Shown here piece after piece: positions 1-5,779 of a stretch of 19,772 nt of DNA. Both the position numbers and the translations under genes were made by a program. Source of the DNA: JAKORR01 sp964608495 (lineage in GTDB: Bacteria > Armatimonadota > Zipacnadia > Zipacnadales > FEN-943); contig CAZSOQ010000092.1 of the NCBI GenBank assembly GCA_964608495.1, forward strand, positions 1 to 19,772, in the 5' to 3' direction. The notes below the pieces were generated by a model. That model was not told the origin of the DNA, searched no databases, and saw nothing but the letters and a program-made list of their open reading frames with translations. Each line of letters starts with the position of its first letter. Position 1 is the first letter of the stretch.

Positions 1-750
1 GGCGTGCAGCGCCTCGAGGTTGTGGATCACAAAGGGCAGAGCAAAGCCCACCCACAGCAGGCGGGAACGGAAGAAGGACGCGTGCCCCTCGCGTCGGCGC
101 GCGGGAACGGCCATCGCCAGGGGAAGCTCGACCAGGGGGAAGATCAGGTTCTCGCGATCCACCCACTGGCGGCGCAGCAGGGCACCGAGGCAGAACATGG
201 CGAGGTAGAAGGCCGCGACGAGCGGCGCCCAGGCGAGCAACGGGCGGGCCCACTCGTCCCAGGGCAGGGGCTGGCCCGGCGGAGCGCCATCATAGAACCA
301 ACGGATGGCGCGGCCGTCGCGCGGCGGGGCGATCCAGTCGGGCAGGTACTGGAAGAAGATCGCCTCCCACTTGTTCTCGGGCGAGGCCATGTAGAAGGGG
401 CCGGTCATGACCGGGAACAGGTACAGGGCCAGGCCGAAGGTGGGCAGGCCGGCCGCGATCAGGAGCATTGAGAAGGTCACGATGAGGCCGCTCGGGCCCA
501 GGCCGCGGTGGACAGGCCGTGTGAAGAGCCAGTTCGCAGGGAGCAGGACGGCGAAAAGGACAAGCACGGGCCCAAGGGGAAAGTGGCAGCCGCCCAGCTC
601 ACTCGCCGCCAGGAAGCCGTCCGTGTACGCGGTGGCCAGCGAGAGAAGGGCGGCGAGCGCGAGGCCCAGTAGCAGAGGCACGAGGGTGAGCTGTCGGCGA
701 AGGGACTCGGACGTGGTAGGCTCTGGGCCGCTGGCGGGCGCGGGGTCCAT
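1..750 (-). CDS. DUF6785-like multi-pass membrane protein, 3' end cut by window
   Basis: I translated the complement from ATG at 750 and the frame stays open for 250 codons to the window edge, so the C-terminus is missing. Hydrophobic segments lie near residues 21-41, 59-77, 87-113, 170-192 and 230-249. The pattern matches what I know of DUF6785 proteins: GLPTFGLALYLFP (101-113), then GPFYMASPENKW (117-128), then a loop with WFYDGAPPG (151-159) and the sequence RRQWVDRENLIFPLVELPLA (193-212). That family is large, integral to the membrane, somewhat reminiscent of oligopeptide (OPT) transporters, and of unknown substrate. An AAGGGG stretch just upstream can serve as ribosome binding site. The gene diverges from the PLP-enzyme gene at 866 across 115 bp with no clear promoter. 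Family assignment is good; transport function is inference. Confidence 0.82.
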   Translation of the reverse strand, partial: MDPAPASGPEPTTSESLRRQLTLVPLLLGLALAALLSLATAYTDGFLAASELGGCHFPLGPVLVLFAVLLPANWLFTRPVHRGLGPSGLIVTFSMLLIAAGLPTFGLALYLFPVMTGPFYMASPENKWEAIFFQYLPDWIAPPRDGRAIRWFYDGAPPGQPLPWDEWARPLLAWAPLVAAFYLAMFCLGALLRRQWVDRENLIFPLVELPLAMAVPARRREGHASFFRSRLLWVGFALPFVIHNLEALHA

Positions 751-851
751 GGGTGGCCCCTTCGCGCGGCAGTCCCGGGGTCCTGCGTGGCACGCCGGCC
801 GAGGGCAATGCAGGGCCACCGCGCCCAGGGACACAAGAGGCACGGCAAGCC

Positions 852-857
852 GGGAGG
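852..857 (+). promoter_or_regulatory. Ribosome binding site deciding the GTG start at 866
   Basis: GGGAGG ends 8 bases before GTG 866. The in-frame ATG at 890 would be 32 bases away and has no site of its own, so the GTG is preferred. Confidence 0.7.
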
Positions 858-865
858 CATGAGCG

Positions 866-1975
866 GTGAAGCCACTGATCGGGCAGAGCATGTACGACCT
901 TGACACGCCGGCACTGGTGCTGGACGTAGACGTGCTGCAGAGGAACATCGCCCGGATGCAGGAGGCGGCGGACCGGGCGGGACTGCGGATGCGCCCCCAC
1001 ATCAAGGCCCACAAGACGCCGGAGATCGCCCACCTGCAGATGCGGGACGGGGCCGCGGGCGTGACCGCGGCGAAGCTAAGCGAGGCGGAGGTCTTCGCGA
1101 CCGCCGGGGTCGAGGATATCTTCATCGCCAACGAGATCGTGGGAGAGCGCAAGGTGGCCCGTCTCCTGGCGCTGGCCCGGCGCGTGCCCCGGCTCTCGGT
1201 CGCGGTGGATTGCCTCGACGTGGCCCAGCCGCTGTCGCAGGCCTTCGCGCGCGCGGGCCTGACCCTGGATGTGGTGGTCGAGATTGACAACGGGGCGGGG
1301 CGCTGTGGGGTGAGCGAGGAGGGCCTGGTGCCCCTCGCGCGGGAGGTCGGCGCCCTGCCGGGGCTGCGGCTGGCCGGCATCATGGCCTACTGCTCGCAGG
1401 GCTACCAGGTGCGGGGCGACGCGGGACTGCGCGAGGTGGCGGCTCGGGAGGGCCGCGAGATGGCCGCGCACGCCCAGAGATTGCGGGCCGCCGGGATACA
1501 GGTGGAGCGAATCAGCGGTGGCTCGACCCCCACCGGGCCGCGATACGAGCGGGGCTGCGGGCTCACCGAGATACGGCCGGGTACCTACTGCCTCAACGAC
1601 TACAACCAGGTGGACCTGGGGGCGTGCGGGGAAGCGGACGTGGCAACGGCGGTGCTGGCAACGGTGATAAGTCGGCCGTCGCAGGAGCGGGCTATAGTGG
1701 ACGCCGGGGCCAAGGCCATGGGGACGGCGGCCAGCCCCCTCAGCGACGGGTGCGGCTTCATGCCAGGATCGCCGGCCAAGCTGGTGAGACTGAATGACGA
1801 GCATGGGTACCTGGACGTGCGGGAGCTGGCCCAGAAGCCGCGAGTAGGGCACAAGGTGCTGCTGATTCCGCCGCGCATCTGCACGTGCCTGAATCTCCAC
1901 GACCACCTGTGGGTCTGCCGCGAGGGGCGGGTGGAGGACGTATGGCGTATCGCGGCGCGCGGCAAGGTGCTCTAG
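866..1975 (+). CDS. D-threonine aldolase / D-serine dehydratase-like PLP enzyme (alanine racemase N-terminal fold)
   Basis: This 369-residue protein has the fold-type III architecture: an alanine-racemase-like TIM barrel followed by a C-terminal beta domain. The start DLDTPALVLDVDVLQRNI (11-28) and RPHIKAHKTPE (43-53) are typical, with K47 the expected PLP-binding lysine. Family members cleave D-threonine or related D-3-hydroxyamino acids, or dehydrate D-serine. EIDNGAGRCG and the ISGGSTPT phosphate-binding loop are present, and the end RVEDVWRIAARGK is characteristic. In D-threonine aldolases and eukaryotic-type D-serine dehydratases the motif PNHxC or similar supplies a metal-binding histidine. 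Here the aligned stretch reads IPPRICTCLNLHD (334-346), with arginine 337 in place of that histidine and C339 kept. The substrate is therefore uncertain. The gene stands alone; the next promoter is at 2181. Confidence 0.85.
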   Translation: MKPLIGQSMYDLDTPALVLDVDVLQRNIARMQEAADRAGLRMRPHIKAHKTPEIAHLQMRDGAAGVTAAKLSEAEVFATAGVEDIFIANEIVGERKVARLLALARRVPRLSVAVDCLDVAQPLSQAFARAGLTLDVVVEIDNGAGRCGVSEEGLVPLAREVGALPGLRLAGIMAYCSQGYQVRGDAGLREVAAREGREMAAHAQRLRAAGIQVERISGGSTPTGPRYERGCGLTEIRPGTYCLNDYNQVDLGACGEADVATAVLATVISRPSQERAIVDAGAKAMGTAASPLSDGCGFMPGSPAKLVRLNDEHGYLDVRELAQKPRVGHKVLLIPPRICTCLNLHDHLWVCREGRVEDVWRIAARGKVL

Positions 1976-1992
1976 GGGGCCTGAGACCCTCG

Positions 1993-2015
1993 CTGGTATC
2001 ACGTTGTGATACCAG
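1993..2015. repeat. Perfect inverted repeat, possible operator or transcript hairpin
   Basis: Arms CTGGTATCAC and GTGATACCAG, 10 bp each, flank a GTT loop, 18 bp after the stop of the PLP-enzyme gene. No T-run follows, so a classical intrinsic terminator is not supported. The arm shares TGGTATCnCG with two sites near the promoter at 2181, which favours a protein-binding site. Confidence 0.75.
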
Positions 2016-2139
2016 GGGACGCGGTTGCGGTAGGCGCGCCGCGGCCTGGGTGATGCCTGGAGCACGGTCAGGGCTAGGGCATCGGGTGATTCGCGCAGCC
2101 CGGTCGTCTGGGAACGTGCATGGATTCCCTCAGCAAGAA

Positions 2140-2149
2140 TGGTATCTCG
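2140..2149 (+). promoter_or_regulatory. TGGTATCTCG, second copy of decamer repeat
   Basis: This copy matches TGGTATCACG at 1994-2003 and TGGTATCCCG at 2187-2196 in nine of ten positions. It lies 32 bases before the -35 box. Its ATCTCGG portion (2144-2150) also pairs with CCGAGAT at 2194-2200 as a 7-bp inverted repeat. It is a candidate operator half-site; the binding protein is unknown, with the adjacent AbrB-type regulator the obvious candidate. Confidence 0.45.
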
Positions 2150-2163
2150 GAGTTGCCCATGCT

Positions 2164-2178
2164 ATGTATGAAATACAT
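2164..2178. promoter_or_regulatory. 15-bp palindrome abutting the -35 box
   Basis: ATGTAT and ATACAT are perfect 6-bp arms around GAA and end two bases before TTGACA. The position suits a dimeric regulator touching RNA polymerase, but no known motif is assigned. Confidence 0.45.
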
Positions 2179-2180
2179 GA

Positions 2181-2208
2181 TTGACATGGTATCCCGAGAT
2201 GGTATACT
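2181..2208 (+). promoter_or_regulatory. Sigma70-type promoter of the AbrB/efflux operon
   Basis: A perfect TTGACA at 2181-2186 is followed after 16 bases by TATACT at 2203-2208 (five of six matches to TATAAT). Transcription would begin near 2215, giving a leader of about 40 bases before GTG 2254. The spacer holds TGGTATCCCG (2187-2196), and a further TGGTAT (2200-2205) runs into the -10 box, so a protein bound there would block polymerase. Confidence 0.8.
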
Positions 2209-2239
2209 CGCGGTGTTTTGCCCAATCGAGTGGATAGGT

Positions 2240-2246
2240 GGGAGGT
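2240..2246 (+). promoter_or_regulatory. Ribosome binding site deciding the GTG start at 2254
   Basis: GGGAGGT lies 7 bases before GTG 2254. In-frame alternatives TTG 2218 and GTG 2230 sit at or upstream of this site, close to the predicted transcript start, and lack one of their own; ATG 2266 is too far away. Confidence 0.7.
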
Positions 2247-2253
2247 CACCCCA

Positions 2254-2547
2254 GTGACCGAGGACATGAAGCCGACGATCTTCTATGGCGTCGCCACGGT
2301 AGGGGAGCGCGGCCAGGTGGTCATCCCCGCGGATGCCCGCAGGCTATGCGCCATCGAGCCAGGCGACAAGCTGATGTTCCTGAGCCACCCTTCGGGCCTC
2401 GGTCTGCTCATGGCACGTGTGTCTGACGTGCTGGAGATGCTGGATCACATGGTGCAGGTAACGCAGACGGCCACTCAGGCCAGTGAGGAGCCCGAAGAGG
2501 GAGACGACGAGGGCGAGGACGGGCCCCCAAGCGAGGGTGATGGCTGA
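2254..2547 (+). CDS. AbrB/MazE/SpoVT-type DNA-binding protein
   Basis: With the GTG start this is a 97-residue protein. Residues 11-56 form a swapped-hairpin AbrB domain: YGVATVGERGQVVIPADARR (11-30) followed by IEPGDKLMFL (34-43). Such domains dimerise and bind palindromic or AT-rich operators as transition-state regulators or as antitoxins. No toxin gene is adjacent; the next gene encodes an outer-membrane efflux channel, so a regulatory role is more likely. Residues 57-72 look helical and could aid oligomerisation, and the last 20 residues are strongly acidic (many E and D), which is unusual for the family. The stop overlaps the next start (TGATG), implying translational coupling. It is probably autoregulated through the TGGTATC sites upstream; that is inference from position. 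Confidence 0.85.
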   Translation: MTEDMKPTIFYGVATVGERGQVVIPADARRLCAIEPGDKLMFLSHPSGLGLLMARVSDVLEMLDHMVQVTQTATQASEEPEEGDDEGEDGPPSEGDG

Positions 2548-4097
2548 TGGCACCTCTTGTGGCAATCGCTTTGCTGGTGGGTGTGACGGCCCAGGCCCCG
2601 GCCGAGCCGCTTGTGCTGGACATGGACGGCGCCGTGCGCATGGCGCTGGAGCAAAACCGCTCGGTGAAGCGAGCGGCGCAGGCCGTCGAGGAGGCGCGGG
2701 CGGCGCTCCAGCAGGCGCTGGCGGCGCAGAGATTCATTGTATCTACGTCCGCCAATATCTCCCGTCAGGGACCGTCGTCGAAGCTCCAGTTCCCTCTCGG
2801 CGAGGGGCGGAGCGTAAGCATCACCACTCTGCCGGCGATGTCCTGGAACTTCGGTGTCACGGCCCTGCAGCCCCTGTATCACGGCGGACGGCTGTACTAC
2901 CAGGAGGTGCTGGCGTCGCTGGGCGTGGACACGGCGCGGATAGGCGTCGAGCGAGAGCGACAGGACATGGGGCACGCGGCCCGGTCCGTGTTCCTGGCGG
3001 TGGTGCAGGCGCAGCAGCTAGAGCGCGTGGCGGCCGAGAACGTATCGCGGGCGGCTCGGCACTTGCAGGACGCGCGGGCGCGGGTGGACGCGGACACGGC
3101 GCCGGGGTTCGACGTGATACGGGCGGAGGCGGAGGTGGCGAACGCCAGCGACGGTCTAGTGGCGGTGCGGGCGGCGGTGGACAAGTCCCTGGCGGCGCTG
3201 AAGACGCTGCTGAGCCTTGACGTGATGCGGGAGCTCCAGCTTCAGGCCCCCGAGCCCGGCGACGACCTCCAGGTGGAGCCGAGCGACGCCATCGCCAAGG
3301 GGCTTCGTCAGCGGCCCGAGGTGGCGGCGGCCGACAAGACGATCCTGCTGGCCGACGCCCAGATCGGGCTGGCGCGGGCCACGGACAAGCCCTCGGTGGA
3401 CATGTTCGCCAACTTCCAGAAGGTCTCCAACCAGGGCTTCGGCGGCCACGACTGGACCTGGACCCTGGGGCTTCAGGCCAGCCACCTGCTCTTCGACCAC
3501 GGACTGACGCGGGCCGCGGTGGACGAGGCGGCGGCCAGGAAGGCCCAGGCCGAGGAGACGGCCAAGCAGGTGCGCGAGGGCGTGGCCCTGGAGGTCTACC
3601 AGGCCTGGGTGAGCCTGGGCGAGGCCCGCGAGCGGATAGCCGCGGCGGAGAAGGGCGTCGCCCAGGCGGAGGAGGCGATGCGCATCGCTGACCTGCGCTA
3701 CCGGGAGGGAGTCGGCGCGCCGGTCGAGGTGACCGACGCGCGGGCGGCGCTGATCGCCGCGCGGGCCAACCTCGTCAACGCCCGGTTCGCCTACGAACAG
3801 GCACGGGTGGACCTCGAGTACGCCACGGGCACACCCGTGAGCGCCAGGCCCTCCGGCGATGTCTCGCAGGACGCAGACGCCAACCTGGACGAGAAGGAGC
3901 AGGCCGCGGCGGTGCCTGGTGTCCCTGCGGTCCCCGGCGACGCCCAGGACAGATCGGCGACCCCTTCGGCCGGCGCGCGAGCGGAGCCGGCCGCCAATCC
4001 CGAGCCCGGTGACCAGCAGGCGCAGGAGCGGGAAGAGGCCAGGAACGCGATGCTGCCGCCGGCTCCGGGCCGGTACCAAAGCCTTACCAATCCCTGA
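2547..4097 (+). CDS. TolC-family outer-membrane efflux channel
   Basis: This 516-residue protein begins with a short signal peptide (hydrophobic residues 3-15, cleavage probably near AQA-PAEP). Two outer-membrane efflux repeats follow, at roughly 25-215 and 235-435, each rich in long amphipathic helices of the EEARAALQQALA type. YREGVGAPVEVTDARAAL (about 388-405) is the typical second-repeat signature. TolC-like trimers form an outer-membrane barrel and a periplasmic tunnel that docks to an adaptor and an inner-membrane pump; both partners are encoded directly downstream. ATG 2547 is preceded by GAGGG and overlaps the AbrB stop. Oddly, about 75 residues beyond the channel fold (from about 440) form a low-complexity tail rich in Ala, Pro, Glu and Gln, ending YQSLTNP. 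Confidence 0.92.
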   Translation: MAPLVAIALLVGVTAQAPAEPLVLDMDGAVRMALEQNRSVKRAAQAVEEARAALQQALAAQRFIVSTSANISRQGPSSKLQFPLGEGRSVSITTLPAMSWNFGVTALQPLYHGGRLYYQEVLASLGVDTARIGVERERQDMGHAARSVFLAVVQAQQLERVAAENVSRAARHLQDARARVDADTAPGFDVIRAEAEVANASDGLVAVRAAVDKSLAALKTLLSLDVMRELQLQAPEPGDDLQVEPSDAIAKGLRQRPEVAAADKTILLADAQIGLARATDKPSVDMFANFQKVSNQGFGGHDWTWTLGLQASHLLFDHGLTRAAVDEAAARKAQAEETAKQVREGVALEVYQAWVSLGEARERIAAAEKGVAQAEEAMRIADLRYREGVGAPVEVTDARAALIAARANLVNARFAYEQARVDLEYATGTPVSARPSGDVSQDADANLDEKEQAAAVPGVPAVPGDAQDRSATPSAGARAEPAANPEPGDQQAQEREEARNAMLPPAPGRYQSLTNP

Positions 4098-4123
4098 ATC
4101 AAAGGACCAAGGAGTCCAGTCCC

Positions 4124-5779
4124 ATGCCGTTGAGAAGACTCATCGCGGTACTGCTGGCCGTGGCCCTGGGTGTGGGCGGCTTCATGGTGTTCAAGGCCGT
4201 GAAGAGCTCCAGGCAGACCCGGCTGGAGACCACAGCCACGGAAGAGACGCCGCTGGTCGTGGAGGTGGCGGCGGCTGAGCTGGGGTCGGTGGAGAACACC
4301 TTCGTGCTGGACGGCACGGTGGAGGCCGAGACCGAGGTGGACGTCGCCTCGAAGATCGCCGGCAAGGTGCGGCGGGTGAACTTCAAGGAGGGAGACTGGG
4401 TTGACAGAAGCGATCTGGTCGCGGAGCTGGACCGCGATGAGGTCGTTGCCCAGGTCAACCAGGCCAGGGCGTCGCTCGCCGCCGCGAAGCTGAACGTTGG
4501 CAAGGCCCGAGACTCCCACAAGCTGCAGACGGTGAGCACGGATACGAGCGTAGATCAGGCGGAGGCGAACCTGGCCGTGGCCCGGGCCAGGCTGCGGCAG
4601 GCGCAGACGGGCATCCAGATCACGGACGACGACGTGGCGACGAGCGTGGTGAGCGCCGAGGAATCCGTGCGGCAGGTGCAGGCGAGGCTGGACGTCCTCA
4701 TGGCGGGCTCCCGGACGCAAGAGAAGGCCATAGCGAAGGAGCAGGTGGCCCAGGCCAAGGCCAACATGGACACGGCCAAGCGGGACCTGGAGCGGGCCCG
4801 CAGGCTGCTGGAGGCGCAGGCCATTTCGCGGCAGCAGTTCGATGGCGCGCAACTGGCCTTCGACCTGGCCGCCGCTCAGTACCAGTCGGCGCTGCAGCAG
4901 GCCAGCCTGGTGGACGAGGGCCCCCGAAGCGAGGAAATCCAGGCGGCCGAGGCGCAGGTCGCGCAGGCTCGGGCCATGCTGGACAAGGCCAAGGCCATGC
5001 GGCTCCAGATCGAGTTGAGGCAGCGCGACCTTGATGCGGCCCAGGAGGGAGTGCGCCAGGCCGAGGCTGCTGTGCGGCTGTCGCGCGCCTCGGGCATCAG
5101 GGACTCCATCGCGGCGCAGGACATCAAGTCGGCGGAGGCGATGGTGGCGCAGGCGAGGGCCAATCTGCAGTATGCCGAGGCGCAACTGCGGAACACTTAC
5201 GTCTACGCTCCGGCTTCGGGCCACGTGGTTCGGCGGAACGTTGAGCCGGGCGAGATCACCAGCCCGTCGGTGCCGATCCTGACGCTGGTCAACAACGCGG
5301 GCGTCAAGGTCAAGTGCGCGCTGAGCGAGGAGAGGGCCAGGTTCATGTGGGAAGGACAGCAGGTGAGGGTCACCGTGGACGCTCTCCCCGGAGCCGAGTT
5401 CGTCGGGACGGTGAGCGTGGTCAGCGCGGCGGCCGACCCCAAGTCGCGGGTGTTCGAGGTCCAGGTGCGGGTGCCCAACCCGCGGGGTCTCATCAAGTCC
5501 GGCATGTTCGCCCGGGTGACGGTGCAGGCGGCGGCCCAGAGCGGGGTGCTCGTGATCCCCTACGATGCGGTGGTGCGGGTCAATGGCAACCCCACCGTGT
5601 TCACGGTGACGGCCGGCACGGCCAGGCAGCGGGCGGTGCAGTTGGGCCTCCGGCAGGCCGACAAGGTGGCGGTGGACCGGGGCCTGACAGCGGGTGAGCA
5701 GGTGGTTGTGGCGGGCCAGAAGGACCTGCAGGACGGTATGAGGGTCAAGGCCACTCAGGCGGGAGGTGCGAGCGAGTGA
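4124..5779 (+). CDS. HlyD/AcrA-type periplasmic adaptor with long coiled-coil hairpin
   Basis: This 551-residue membrane-fusion protein would link the TolC-like channel to the RND pump. An N-terminal membrane anchor (about 4-23) has no lipobox cysteine. The first lipoyl half contains DVASKIAGKVRRVNFKEGDW (73-92), and the second resumes at VYAPASGHVVRRNVEPGE (360-377). Beta-barrel and membrane-proximal domains follow (about 396-551), with VIPYDAVVRVNGNPTVF. Between the lipoyl halves lie about 250 residues of Ala/Gln/Glu-rich helix with repeated VAQA(K/R)A units (after residues 205, 275 and 345), against roughly 60-100 in typical AcrA-type adaptors. AAGGAG (4109-4114) lies 9 bases before ATG 4124. 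The stop overlaps the pump start (GTGA). Confidence 0.92.
   Translation: MPLRRLIAVLLAVALGVGGFMVFKAVKSSRQTRLETTATEETPLVVEVAAAELGSVENTFVLDGTVEAETEVDVASKIAGKVRRVNFKEGDWVDRSDLVAELDRDEVVAQVNQARASLAAAKLNVGKARDSHKLQTVSTDTSVDQAEANLAVARARLRQAQTGIQITDDDVATSVVSAEESVRQVQARLDVLMAGSRTQEKAIAKEQVAQAKANMDTAKRDLERARRLLEAQAISRQQFDGAQLAFDLAAAQYQSALQQASLVDEGPRSEEIQAAEAQVAQARAMLDKAKAMRLQIELRQRDLDAAQEGVRQAEAAVRLSRASGIRDSIAAQDIKSAEAMVAQARANLQYAEAQLRNTYVYAPASGHVVRRNVEPGEITSPSVPILTLVNNAGVKVKCALSEERARFMWEGQQVRVTVDALPGAEFVGTVSVVSAAADPKSRVFEVQVRVPNPRGLIKSGMFARVTVQAAAQSGVLVIPYDAVVRVNGNPTVFTVTAGTARQRAVQLGLRQADKVAVDRGLTAGEQVVVAGQKDLQDGMRVKATQAGGASE

Larger units (their letters stand above)
1976..2253. other. 278-bp intergenic control region
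   Basis: No gene is supported here. The distal half (about 2100-2220) is clearly richer in A and T than the surrounding coding DNA. It holds a strong hairpin, three TGGTATCnCG decamers, a 15-bp inverted repeat and a sigma70-type promoter. It precedes the AbrB/efflux operon and is most simply read as its control region. Confidence 0.7.

Noticed and set aside
477..914. Minus-strand open frames at 477-914 and 599-1033
   Set aside because: They are out of frame with the DUF6785-like protein starting at 750, whose frame gives coherent membrane segments and family motifs.
1993..2015. Hairpin as an intrinsic terminator of the PLP-enzyme gene
   Set aside because: No T-run follows the stem, and its arm sequence recurs at the downstream promoter, which fits an operator better.
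2052..2083. GATGCC and GGCATC inverted pair in the intergenic region
   Set aside because: Six-base arms with a 20-base loop are expected by chance and show no link to the promoter.
2254..2547. AbrB-like protein as antitoxin of a toxin-antitoxin pair
   Set aside because: No MazF-, PIN- or RelE-like gene lies on either side; the coupled partner is an efflux channel.
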